DNA of 64,000 bases, from positions 124,001 through 188,000 of the forward strand of contig UBQW01000037.1 of assembly GCA_900467745.1 (NCBI GenBank). The letters are read 5' to 3'. The notes below the pieces were generated by a model, which saw only the letters and a program-made list of their open reading frames with translations, did no database searches and was not told the origin of the DNA. Positions 52,684-60,769 of the stretch are shown one piece after another; the first letter of the stretch is position 1; every line of letters starts with the position of its first letter. This DNA comes from Hyphomicrobiales bacterium. GTDB lineage: Bacteria; Pseudomonadota; Alphaproteobacteria; Rhizobiales; Rhizobiaceae. The translations under genes were made by a program, and so were the position numbers.

Positions 52684-52689
52684 TGATCG

Positions 52690-52828
52690 AAACGATGGGC
52701 TATCTATCCCCTCGAAGGCAGCGCACTCCTCCTCCCAGCGCTCCTTCATCGGACTGACAACACTCCTCCTCCCAGTTGTCAGTCAGGATCAAGAGCCCGG
52801 TGCACCTCCTCCCGCACCGGGCTCTTTT
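52690..52828 (+). ncRNA. Cuckoo/CcsR-like small RNA with three CCUCCUCCC-loop hairpins
   Basis: Three consecutive hairpins. (1) 52714-52747: 10-bp stem with one bulged C and a 13-base loop ACTCCTCCTCCCA. (2) 52752-52784: perfect 10-bp stem with the identical 13-base loop. (3) 52791-52826: perfect 13-bp stem, loop ACCTCCTCCC, ending in TTTT as a terminator. Repeated anti-Shine-Dalgarno loops presented on different stems are the defining design of the alphaproteobacterial cuckoo/CcsR RNAs, which act through unknown or sponge-like targets in stress. The stems differ in sequence while the loops match. The 5' end is inferred. Confidence 0.8.
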
Positions 52829-52850
52829 CCATTCTGGACCTTCGATCACA

Positions 52851-53234
52851 TTAGTTGCCGATCCTCGCCACGCCCGTCTGGCCGTTGTCGCGCGTCCACT
52901 TCACCTTTCCAGGCCCTGCCGTCTCCAGCTCGAAACACATCGGCGCGCCGTCGTACCAGGTCCGGAATTTCTGGCAGAGCCGGTTGGAATCGATCCACCA
53001 TTTGCCCTGGTCGTTGGGCTTGAAGAATTTGCCGAGCCCGATCGCCTCACCGCTGCCGTCGACGACGCCTGATGTGTGGTAGTTCAGCGGCAGTTCGCCA
53101 CCGAGCGGTGTCGCGAGATAGATGGTTCTGCCGATGATGTCGTGGCGTATCGCGTCTTCCTCGAGCGCGCCGGCGAAAGCGAGCGACGGGAAGAGCAGGG
53201 CGATCGTAAGAAGGATGCTGGGCACTGCCTTCAT
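52851..53234 (-). CDS. Small periplasmic hypothetical protein
   Basis: 127 residues. Sec signal peptide with cleavage near AFA-GA (residue 21). The mature part has a glycine-rich beta pattern (IGRTIYLATPLGGELPLNYH) and a C-terminal WWIDSNRLCQKFRTWYDGAP block with two cysteines. This layout resembles the DUF995-like secreted proteins of rhizobia, without certainty. AAGGA precedes the ATG. It converges on the sRNA terminator 23 bases away. Confidence 0.75.
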   Translation of the reverse strand: MKAVPSILLTIALLFPSLAFAGALEEDAIRHDIIGRTIYLATPLGGELPLNYHTSGVVDGSGEAIGLGKFFKPNDQGKWWIDSNRLCQKFRTWYDGAPMCFELETAGPGKVKWTRDNGQTGVARIGN

Positions 53235-53424
53235 GGCGCGGTCCTTGGTTGAGATCCTGCTGCAATAAACGGAAGCAGCGGGCGGAAAGTTTCACGACGC
53301 TTGCGCTAACCGCGAGGCTGCGTCTTGTCTCTCATCGTAAAAAATTCAGATGGAAGTCGCACTTGTTCTGATATATCACAGTGCGGTCGGTGGTGTGGTC
53401 CGCCGCGCGAATGGGCGGTGAGGG

Positions 53425-54672
53425 ATGAACGAGAAGAAACAGACGGTCGCGGTTGTCGGCGCAGGTGTCATCGGTGCGGCGATCGCGCTTGAATTGCAGC
53501 GTCGCGGCCTGCAGGTCACGCTGATCGACAAGGGCGAGCCCGGGCGCGGCACCTCTTATGGCAACATGGCCAGCATCGCGCTCGATTTCGCCGCCGGCTC
53601 CGGCCCCAATACCTGGCGCAAGATCCCCCGCTGGCTGCTCGATCCTGAAGGCCCCGTCTGGCTGCGTCCCGCCTATGCGTTGAAGATGGCGCCATGGTTC
53701 CTGCGTTTCATCGCGGCCGGTAGGCCCTCCCGGCTGCGTGACATCGAGGATGCGGGCATGAGCCTCTCCAATCCAGCGCTCGCCGATTTCCGCGCCATGC
53801 TGGATACGATCTCGGCACCCGAGCTGATGACCGACGAAGGCTGCCTGGCGATCTACGAGACCGAGGCGGAATTTACAGGCGACCGCGGCCACATCGATTT
53901 CATGCGCCGCTACGGCTTCGATTTCGACGTGCTCGAAGGCGCTGCCATCCGCGATCTGGAGCCCTCGCTCTCGCCATCGATCGCCAAGGCGGTCCTGCTG
54001 CCCGATAACAAGACCATCCGCGATCCCTATCGCTTGGTGGTGAAGCTCGCCGATGCCGCCCGCGACCGCGGCGCGACCTTTGTGTCCGGCGCGGTGCGCA
54101 CGGTTGAAAAGAACGCCGACGGCACCTCCGTTGTCATTCTCGAAAGCGGCGAGCGTATCCCGGCCGATTTCGTCGTGCTGGCGGCTGGCGTCCACACCCG
54201 CTTGCTAGCGGAAAAGCTCGGCGAGCCGATCCCGCTCGAGACCGAGCGTGGTTATCACACGCAGATCATGCAGCCCGGTGTCTCCATGCGCTATTCGGTG
54301 ATCTGGCCGCATCGCGCCTTCATGATCACGCCGACGGCGGGCGGTATCCGCGTCGGCGGCAATGTCGAGCTGGCGGGGCTCGATGCCGCGCCCGATTTCC
54401 GCCGCGCCCGCGTCCTCGTTCGCCATGCCCAGCGCGCCGTCCCGGGCCTTCAGGTCAAGGACGCGACAGAGTGGATGGGTCATCGTCCGTCGCTGCCCGA
54501 TACGATCCCGATCATCTCGCCCTCTTCGAAAATGCAGGGCGTCTACTATGCGACCGGTCACGGCCATCTCGGCCTCACCTATTCTGCCACCACGGCCCAG
54601 CTGATCGCGGATATGGTGACGGGGGGCAAACCCGACGTCGACATGACGCCGTTCCGTATTAACCGCTATTGA
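53425..54672 (+). CDS. FAD-dependent D-amino-acid/D-hydroxyproline dehydrogenase (DadA-like)
   Basis: 415 residues. The FAD-binding Rossmann motif VGAGVIGAAIALE (from residue 11) opens the protein; the DAO fold is completed by GGIRVGGNVELAGL and the C-terminal YYATGHGHLGLTYSATTAQL. Such enzymes oxidise D-amino acids to 2-keto or imino products, passing electrons to the respiratory chain. The proline-racemase-family gene 60 bases downstream suggests cis-4-hydroxy-D-proline as substrate, by analogy with HypO of Sinorhizobium; this is inference from context. Confidence 0.85.
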   Translation: MNEKKQTVAVVGAGVIGAAIALELQRRGLQVTLIDKGEPGRGTSYGNMASIALDFAAGSGPNTWRKIPRWLLDPEGPVWLRPAYALKMAPWFLRFIAAGRPSRLRDIEDAGMSLSNPALADFRAMLDTISAPELMTDEGCLAIYETEAEFTGDRGHIDFMRRYGFDFDVLEGAAIRDLEPSLSPSIAKAVLLPDNKTIRDPYRLVVKLADAARDRGATFVSGAVRTVEKNADGTSVVILESGERIPADFVVLAAGVHTRLLAEKLGEPIPLETERGYHTQIMQPGVSMRYSVIWPHRAFMITPTAGGIRVGGNVELAGLDAAPDFRRARVLVRHAQRAVPGLQVKDATEWMGHRPSLPDTIPIISPSSKMQGVYYATGHGHLGLTYSATTAQLIADMVTGGKPDVDMTPFRINRY

Positions 54673-54732
54673 GACATAACAGAGAGCCGGCGGCGACGGG
54701 GTCGCTCTGCCGGCGGATGATGGGAGACGCCG

Positions 54733-55770
54733 ATGAGATGGAAGCGCACGATCCAGCTTCTGGATGTCCACGCCGAAGGTGAGATCGGAAAGGTCGCGAT
54801 CGGCGGCGTTCCGAAAATCCCGGGCAACACCGTTGCCGAGCAGCTGCATTGGCTGAACACCGATCCGAAGGGCCAGGAGCTTCGCCGCTTTCTCTGCCTC
54901 GAGCCGCGCGGCGCGCCGATCGGCTCCGTCAATCTGCTGCTGCCGCCCAAGCACCCAGATGCCGATGCCGCCTTCATCATCTTGCAGCCCGATCAGGCGC
55001 ATGCAAGCTCCGGCTCGAACTCGATCTGCGTCACCACGGCGCTGCTCGAATCCGGCATCGTCGAGATGCACGAGCCGGAAACCGTGGTCACGCTGGAAAC
55101 AGCGGCCGGCCTCGTCAAGGCGACCGCCACCTGCCGCGATGGCCGCTGCGAGAAGGTCAAACTGACAATGGTGCCGTCCTTCGTGCACGAGCTCGATGTC
55201 TCGCTGGAAACCGAGCAGTGGGGCACGATCAAGCTCGACCTCTGCTATGGCGGCATCTTCTATGCGCTTGTCGATGTCGGTCAGATCGGCCTGACGATCG
55301 CCAAGTCCAATGCCGCAGCCCTCGTCAGCGCCGGCATGGTGATCAAGGAAAAGATCAACCGCGAGATCAAGGTCGTGCATCCGGAGATCCCGGCGATTTC
55401 GGGCGTTGCCTATGTGATGTTCCGCGATCTCGAAGCCGATGGCACGGTGCGCACCTGCACCACCATGTGGCCCGGCCGGGCCGATCGCTCGCCCTGCGGC
55501 ACCGGCAACTCCGCAAATCTCGCGACGCTGCATGCGCGCGGCAAGGCGAAGGTCGGCGATGTCTTCAAGTCACGCTCGATCATCGATTCCGAATTCGAGG
55601 TCGGGCTTCTGGCCGAGACCACCGTCGCCGGCCGCCCCGCCGTTATCCCGACCATCACGGGGCGCGGCTTCACCTTCGGCCTGTCGCAGGTGGCGCTCGA
55701 TCCTTTCGATCCGCACCCCGGCGGCTTCGCGCTGACGGATGTCTGGGGACCGCTGGCCGGCGAGATTTGA
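54733..55770 (+). CDS. Proline racemase superfamily enzyme with Ser/Cys active site
   Basis: 345 residues. The second catalytic cysteine is intact (C255 in SPCGTGNSA), but the first position, normally Cys in a CGHGT loop, is S93 in ASSGSNSIC. Family knowledge: Cys/Cys members epimerise 4-hydroxyproline or proline, Thr/Cys members dehydrate trans-3-hydroxy-L-proline, and the Ser/Cys group includes proteins with mixed or dehydratase activity. The usual catalytic-loop His is also absent. GGGAGACGCCG lies before the ATG. It forms a catabolic pair with the DadA-like gene. Confidence 0.85.
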   Translation: MRWKRTIQLLDVHAEGEIGKVAIGGVPKIPGNTVAEQLHWLNTDPKGQELRRFLCLEPRGAPIGSVNLLLPPKHPDADAAFIILQPDQAHASSGSNSICVTTALLESGIVEMHEPETVVTLETAAGLVKATATCRDGRCEKVKLTMVPSFVHELDVSLETEQWGTIKLDLCYGGIFYALVDVGQIGLTIAKSNAAALVSAGMVIKEKINREIKVVHPEIPAISGVAYVMFRDLEADGTVRTCTTMWPGRADRSPCGTGNSANLATLHARGKAKVGDVFKSRSIIDSEFEVGLLAETTVAGRPAVIPTITGRGFTFGLSQVALDPFDPHPGGFALTDVWGPLAGEI

Positions 55771-55785
55771 TCGCCGGCTGATCCC

Positions 55786-56262
55786 TCAGTAGGGAAACGG
55801 GTCGACCGGGGCTTTGCTCTTGTCGCCCGGCTTGCCCGGATGAATCACGCCCTTGCGCAGGATGATGTTGCCGTAAAGGCGCGGTTCGCTGGTCTGGATC
55901 AGCGCATGCGCCGCCTTCACCCTGTTGTAGAAGTCCGGCCCGACCAGCGGCACCACCTGCCGGTGCGGCTCGTAATGCGCGCAGCAATCGATCATCTCCT
56001 CGTGCACGGGGTCGAGCTTGTCGCGCTCGCCCTTCACCGTGGCGCGAAAGATCGCCTCCGGCACGAACTCGTCGATCGGCAGCACGCTCAACACGGCATC
56101 GAGCACGGGGATGATGCCGTGCCCATCGAGCCGGATCAGCCGCCGCGCATCCTCGAGGCCGGGATAATTGCCGTCGACGATGGCGATTTCGTCGCCATGG
56201 CCCATGGCGCGCAGCGTCGAGAGCAGTTCCGGGCTCAGGATCGGGTTAAGTCCCTTCAGCAT
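55786..56262 (-). CDS. RbsD/FucU family sugar mutarotase
   Basis: 158 residues. The catalytic histidine H22 lies in MGHGDEIAIVDGNYPG, the family hallmark. The C-terminal part has RLYGNIILRKGVIHPG, where the Tyr and Asn of the active site sit. These enzymes interconvert sugar anomers or pyranose/furanose forms, speeding use of imported sugar. AAGGAGGTGGAG precedes the ATG. It overlaps the end of frcR by 17 bases, tying it to the fructose locus. Confidence 0.88.
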   Translation of the reverse strand: MLKGLNPILSPELLSTLRAMGHGDEIAIVDGNYPGLEDARRLIRLDGHGIIPVLDAVLSVLPIDEFVPEAIFRATVKGERDKLDPVHEEMIDCCAHYEPHRQVVPLVGPDFYNRVKAAHALIQTSEPRLYGNIILRKGVIHPGKPGDKSKAPVDPFPY

Positions 56263-57493
56263 TCTCCACCTCCTTGAAGAGCACGTTCTGGTCCGTGAGA
56301 TAGCGGGCGAAGATCGGCAGGCTTGCGCCGCCGATGGCGCGCGCATGCGCCCCCACCGCGCCCTCGATGATATCGGGCATGACGACGCCCTGCAGGTCGA
56401 GCCTGTCCGCTTCGTAGATTGTCGCCTGCACGATCCGCTCACGAACCCAGCCCGGAAAGCCGCCATCGATGACGGCGGCGCTGAAATCGATGATCGAGGC
56501 GGCCGCGACGATGCCCTGCGCCAGCGCCTTGGCGGTGTCCTGGATCCACAATTCCAGCGGCTCGCCGAAGTCGATCCAGTCGTCTGCCGAATACCAGAGC
56601 GGCTCCGGATCGATGCCACGTTCGCGCAGCATGTTTTCGAGCACGAAGATCGAGGCGACCTCGAGCAACTGCAGCGTCTCGCCGTTCTTGCCGCGCACCG
56701 GCAGTGGGCCGATGGCGCCGGCAGTGCCGGTTCGGCCGGAAAAGATCGCCGAGTTCAAGACGATGCCGCCGCCGATGAAGGAGCCGATGAAGAAATAGAC
56801 GAAATCGGGGTGCTGTGGGCCGATGCCGAAGACGAGTTCCGCGCCGCAGGCGCTGGTCGCGTCGTTCTGGAGATAGACGGGGTAGGGGAGGCTCGCCGCC
56901 ACCTCGGCATGCAGGTCGTAATCGCGCCAGACATCCATCGCGCCCTTCGGCGAGCCCACTTCCTCTTCCCAGTTCCAGAGCTCGAAAGGCGCCGCGATAC
57001 CGACGCCGGCGATCCGGCTGCGCTCGTCGTCGCTCAGCCGGCTTTCCAGCTCCTGGATACCGGATACGATGAAGTCGAGAAACAAGTCGGGCAGGGGGTA
57101 GGCGTAGGTCACATGCAGTTGCATGCGGATCTTGCCGACGAAATCCATCAGCACCAGATCGGCGCTGCGCCGCCCCATCTTCACGCCGAAGGAATAGACG
57201 GCATCAGGATTGAGCCGCATCGGCACCGATGGCTGGCCCACGCGTCCACGGATCGGCTCGCCGCGCGAAAGCAGCCCTTCCTTTTCCAACACGCGCATGA
57301 TCACCGACACGGTTTGCGCCGAAAGGCCCGTGCGGCGTGCGATATCCGCCTTCGACTGCGCGCCATGCAGGCGCACCAGCGAAAGCACCAATCTTTCATT
57401 GTAAGCGCGAACCCGAACCTGGTTCGCGCCGCCTGCCGGACTGACGCCAGGCAGCTGGGCCGGCACGTGAACCGGACCTCTCATCGACGACAT
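56246..57493 (-). CDS. frcR: FrcR, ROK-family transcriptional regulator of fructose uptake
   Basis: 415 residues. Winged helix-turn-helix at the N-terminus (HTH about 47-70: SKADIARRTGLSAQTVSVIM), then a ROK domain with the sugar site LQNDATSACGAELVFG and the glycine loop FFIGSFIGGGIVL. The CxCGxxGC zinc motif of ROK kinases is absent, as fits a regulator without kinase activity. It is divergent from frcB across 233 bases, which must contain its operator. Identification as FrcR rests on the frcBCAK neighbourhood. Confidence 0.88.
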   Translation of the reverse strand: MSSMRGPVHVPAQLPGVSPAGGANQVRVRAYNERLVLSLVRLHGAQSKADIARRTGLSAQTVSVIMRVLEKEGLLSRGEPIRGRVGQPSVPMRLNPDAVYSFGVKMGRRSADLVLMDFVGKIRMQLHVTYAYPLPDLFLDFIVSGIQELESRLSDDERSRIAGVGIAAPFELWNWEEEVGSPKGAMDVWRDYDLHAEVAASLPYPVYLQNDATSACGAELVFGIGPQHPDFVYFFIGSFIGGGIVLNSAIFSGRTGTAGAIGPLPVRGKNGETLQLLEVASIFVLENMLRERGIDPEPLWYSADDWIDFGEPLELWIQDTAKALAQGIVAAASIIDFSAAVIDGGFPGWVRERIVQATIYEADRLDLQGVVMPDIIEGAVGAHARAIGGASLPIFARYLTDQNVLFKEVENAEGT

Positions 57494-57548
57494 TGGCCAT
57501 TCCTCCCTTGATCGGCCTATGCGTTATTTTCGCCGAGCATGCCACAAG

Positions 57549-57561
57549 GAATTAATAATTC
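57549..57561. promoter_or_regulatory. Palindrome in the frcR-frcB intergenic region, candidate FrcR operator
   Basis: 13-bp palindrome with arms GAATT and AATTC around AAT, followed by CAATTG and, overlapping the frcB -35 box, TTGG (57564-57567) facing CCAA (57585-57588). AT-rich dyads between a ROK regulator and its target operon fit an operator. Confidence 0.45.
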
Positions 57562-57576
57562 AATTGGATTTATTTA

Positions 57577-57605
57577 TTGACAAGCCAAATTCTTTCGCCC
57601 TTAAT
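57577..57605 (+). promoter_or_regulatory. Sigma-70 promoter of frcBCAK
   Basis: Consensus TTGACA (57577-57582), 17-base spacer, CTTAAT (57600-57605). It leaves a leader of about 115 bases before the frcB ATG. Dyad symmetry overlaps the -35 box, consistent with repression. Confidence 0.75.
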
Positions 57606-57726
57606 TAGCACCGTAAACAGCACGAAACGGCTTGGAGGAAGCCATCGGCGGTATTCGAAGGCGGTGTTCGTGCTTTAAAATTCCGGCCAGCCATGGGGCG
57701 GTCCGGCTACACTCTGGGAGGAGTAA

Positions 57727-58752
57727 ATGAAGAAATCAGTGCTTTCCGCTGCGCTCGCCGCGCTGGCCCTCGGCGTCGCCTTCTCGGCGCCCGCAAAGGC
57801 CGCGGACGTCTCCGCTTGCCTGATCACCAAAACCGACACCAACCCCTTCTTCGTCAAGATGAAGGAAGGCGCGACCGCGAAGGCCAAGGAACTCGGTGTC
57901 AACCTGAAGTCCTATGCCGGCAAGATCGATGGTGACTCTGAAAGCCAGGTAGCCGCGATCGAGACCTGCATCGCCGATGGCGCCAAGGGTATCCTGATTG
58001 CTGCTTCCGACACCAAGGGCATCGTGCCGAACGTCAAGAAGGCCCGCGACGCCGGCCTGCTCGTCATCGCGCTCGACACCCCGCTTGAGCCTATCGACAG
58101 CGCCGACATGACGTTCGCCACCGACAACCTGCTCGCCGGCAAGCTGATCGGCCAGTGGGCCAAGGAAACGCTGGGCGACAAGGCTGCGGACGCCAAGGTT
58201 GCCTTCCTCGACCTGACGCCGTCGCAGCCGTCCGTCGACGTGCTCCGCGACCAGGGCTTCATGATGGGCTTCGGCATCGACCCGAAGGACCCGAACAAGA
58301 TCGGTGACGAGGATGACAAGCGCATCGTCGGCCACGACATCACCAACGGAAACGAAGAAGGCGGCCGTACCGCGATGGAAAACCTTCTCCAGAAGGATCC
58401 GACCATCAACGTCGTCCACACCATCAACGAACCGGCTGCCGCCGGCGCCTATGAAGCGCTGAAGGCTGTCGGCCGCGAGAAGGACGTGCTGATCGTCTCC
58501 GTCGACGGCGGTTGCCCTGGTGTCAAGAACGTTGCTGACGGCGTCATCGGCGCCACCTCGCAGCAGTATCCGCTGCAGATGGCAGCGCTCGGCATCGAGG
58601 CGATCAAGAAGTTCGCCGACAGCGGCGAAAAGCCGAAGCCGACCGAAGGCAAGAACTTCTTCGACACCGGCGTGACGCTCGTCACCGACAAGCCGGTCTC
58701 CGGCGTCAAGTCGATCGACACCAAGGAAGGCCTGGGCAAGTGCTGGGGTTGA
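57727..58752 (+). CDS. frcB: FrcB, periplasmic sugar-binding protein (fructose ABC transporter)
   Basis: 341 residues. Sec signal peptide (cleavage near AKA-AD, residue 25), then a type I periplasmic binding fold of the ribose/galactose class (LITKTDTNPFFVKMKEGATA, GVTLVTDKPVSGVKS). GGGAGGAGTAA is a strong ribosome site. In Sinorhizobium the homologous FrcB binds fructose, and also mannose and ribose. It is followed by a stable hairpin before frcC, which should keep frcB mRNA more abundant than the membrane components. Confidence 0.9.
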   Translation: MKKSVLSAALAALALGVAFSAPAKAADVSACLITKTDTNPFFVKMKEGATAKAKELGVNLKSYAGKIDGDSESQVAAIETCIADGAKGILIAASDTKGIVPNVKKARDAGLLVIALDTPLEPIDSADMTFATDNLLAGKLIGQWAKETLGDKAADAKVAFLDLTPSQPSVDVLRDQGFMMGFGIDPKDPNKIGDEDDKRIVGHDITNGNEEGGRTAMENLLQKDPTINVVHTINEPAAAGAYEALKAVGREKDVLIVSVDGGCPGVKNVADGVIGATSQQYPLQMAALGIEAIKKFADSGEKPKPTEGKNFFDTGVTLVTDKPVSGVKSIDTKEGLGKCWG

Positions 58753-58776
58753 TGCCCTGACCGCCTGACAACGAAA

Positions 58777-58803
58777 GCGGGGATGCGCCAAGCGCGTCCC
58801 CGC
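58777..58803 (+). other. Stable intercistronic hairpin between frcB and frcC
   Basis: 12-bp stem with one T-G pair and a CAA loop, 24 bases after the frcB stop. No T run follows. Position and form fit an mRNA-stabilising element that sets binding protein above permease expression. Confidence 0.65.
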
Positions 58804-58907
58804 ACCCTGCTCATCTTTGACAGCGCACCGAATTGAGTGCAGCCTACCCACGTCTCGCCTGCATCGGCGGGATGCCCTTCGGGAGTGGGGCCACGCGGAG
58901 GATTTCC

Positions 58908-59987
58908 ATGAGCGAGCCGACAACAGCCGCACCGCATCACGATTACGAAAAAGTCCTCAAGGACAGTTCGACCGACGTCGCCTCGTTCGACACGGACGAC
59001 AAGAGTTTCCTTCAGAAATTCCGGCATTTCCTGCATTCGAGCCCATCGGCGGTATCGCTGATCGTGCTCGTGCTGTCGCTGGTCATCTTCGGCGCCCTGT
59101 TGGGCACCAAGTTCTTCTCCGCCTTCTCGCTGACGCTCATCCTTCAGCAGGTGGCGATCACGGGTATCGTCGGCGCCGCGCAGACGCTGGTCATCATGAC
59201 GGCGGGCATCGATCTCTCGGTCGGCGCCATCATGGTGCTGTCCTCAGTCGTCATGGGCCAGTTCGTCTTCCGCTACGGCCTTCCGGTCGAGCTCGCCATC
59301 CTCTGTGGCTTTGCCGTCGGCGCGCTCTGCGGCTTCATCAATGGCTGGCTCGTCGCCCGCATGAAGCTGCCGCCCTTCATCGTCACGCTCGGCATGTGGC
59401 AGATCGTTTTGGCGACGAACTTCCTCTATTCCGCCAACGAGACGATCCGCGCCCAGGAAATCGAAACCACGGCGCCGCTGCTGCAGCTCTTCGGTGATAC
59501 CTTCCGCATCGGCGGCGCGGTCTTCACCTATGGCGTCATCGCCATGGTGCTGCTCGTGGCCTTCCTCTGGTACGTGCTCAACCACACCCCCTGGGGCCGA
59601 CATCTCTACGCTGTCGGTGACGATCCTGAGGCGGCAGAACTGTCGGGTGTCAACGTCAAGCGCATGCTGATCTCGGTCTACGTGCTCTCCGGCATCATCT
59701 GTGCGCTCGCCGGCTGGGCCCTTATTGGCCGCATCGGCTCGGTATCTCCCACCGCCGGCCAGTTCGCCAACATCGAAAGCATCACCGCGGTGGTGATCGG
59801 CGGCATCTCGCTCTTCGGCGGCCGCGGCTCTGTTCTCGGCATGATGTTCGGCGCGCTCATCGTCGGCGTCTTCTCGCTCGGTCTGCGCCTGCTCGGCACG
59901 GACGTGCAATGGACCTACCTCTTGATCGGCGTCCTCATCATCGTCGCCGTCGCAATCGACCAGTGGATCAGAAAGGCAGCAGGCTGA
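58908..59987 (+). CDS. frcC: FrcC, fructose ABC transporter permease
   Basis: 359 residues of the BPD_transp_2 family, with a polar N-terminal tail of about 45 residues and eight to ten membrane helices. The permease hallmark MTAGIDLSVGAIMVLSSVVM interacts with the ATPase. GGAGG lies 7 bases before the ATG; the open frame upstream is not conserved. Stop overlaps the frcA start by one base. Confidence 0.92.
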   Translation: MSEPTTAAPHHDYEKVLKDSSTDVASFDTDDKSFLQKFRHFLHSSPSAVSLIVLVLSLVIFGALLGTKFFSAFSLTLILQQVAITGIVGAAQTLVIMTAGIDLSVGAIMVLSSVVMGQFVFRYGLPVELAILCGFAVGALCGFINGWLVARMKLPPFIVTLGMWQIVLATNFLYSANETIRAQEIETTAPLLQLFGDTFRIGGAVFTYGVIAMVLLVAFLWYVLNHTPWGRHLYAVGDDPEAAELSGVNVKRMLISVYVLSGIICALAGWALIGRIGSVSPTAGQFANIESITAVVIGGISLFGGRGSVLGMMFGALIVGVFSLGLRLLGTDVQWTYLLIGVLIIVAVAIDQWIRKAAG

Positions 59988-60769
59988 TGGCTACCGAACC
60001 CCTTCTCATGGCACGTGGTCTCGTCAAGCGCTACGGCCGCGTCACCGCCCTCGATCATGCCGACTTCGATCTCTATCCGGGCGAAATCCTGGCCGTGATC
60101 GGCGATAACGGCGCCGGCAAGTCCTCGCTCATCAAGGCGATCTCCGGCGCCGTCCGTCCCGATGAGGGCGAGATCCGCCTCGAGGGCCGACCGATCCAGT
60201 TCCAGTCGCCGATGGAAGCGAGAAAGGCCGGCATCGAGACCGTCTACCAGAACCTTGCCCTGTCGCCGGCGCTCTCGATCGCCGACAACATGTTCCTCGG
60301 CCGCGAGATCCGCAAGCCGGGCTTCATGGGCAAGTTCATGCGCAAGCTCGATCATTCGGCGATGGAAAAGATGGCGCGGCAGAAGCTCACCGAGCTTGGC
60401 CTGATGACCATCCAGAACATCAACCAGGCGGTCGAGACCCTCTCCGGCGGACAGCGCCAGGGTGTGGCGGTTGCCCGTGCGGCTGCCTTCGGCTCCAAGG
60501 TCATCATCCTCGACGAACCGACGGCGGCGTTGGGCGTCAAGGAAAGCCGGCGCGTGCTCGAACTCATCCTCGACGTCCGCTCACGCGGCATCCCGATCGT
60601 GCTCATTTCGCACAACATGCCGCATGTCTTCGAGGTGGCGGATCGCATTCACATCCACCGCCTCGGCCGTCGCTTGACGGTGATCAATCCGAAGGAATAC
60701 ACAATGTCGGACGCCGTCGCCTTCATGACCGGCGCCAAGTCTGTTCCTACGGAGCCAGTTGCCGCATGA
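59987..60769 (+). CDS. frcA: FrcA, fructose ABC transporter ATPase (single domain)
   Basis: 260 residues. Walker A GDNGAGKS (39-46), Q-loop YQNLALSPALS, signature LSGGQRQGVAVARA, Walker B IILDEPTAALG, switch ISHNMPH. Sugar transporters of the RbsA/XylG type usually have two fused ATPase domains; this one has a single domain, as known for the Frc system, so it must work as a homodimer. Overlaps frcC by 1 base and frcK by 4 bases. Confidence 0.94.
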   Translation: MATEPLLMARGLVKRYGRVTALDHADFDLYPGEILAVIGDNGAGKSSLIKAISGAVRPDEGEIRLEGRPIQFQSPMEARKAGIETVYQNLALSPALSIADNMFLGREIRKPGFMGKFMRKLDHSAMEKMARQKLTELGLMTIQNINQAVETLSGGQRQGVAVARAAAFGSKVIILDEPTAALGVKESRRVLELILDVRSRGIPIVLISHNMPHVFEVADRIHIHRLGRRLTVINPKEYTMSDAVAFMTGAKSVPTEPVAA

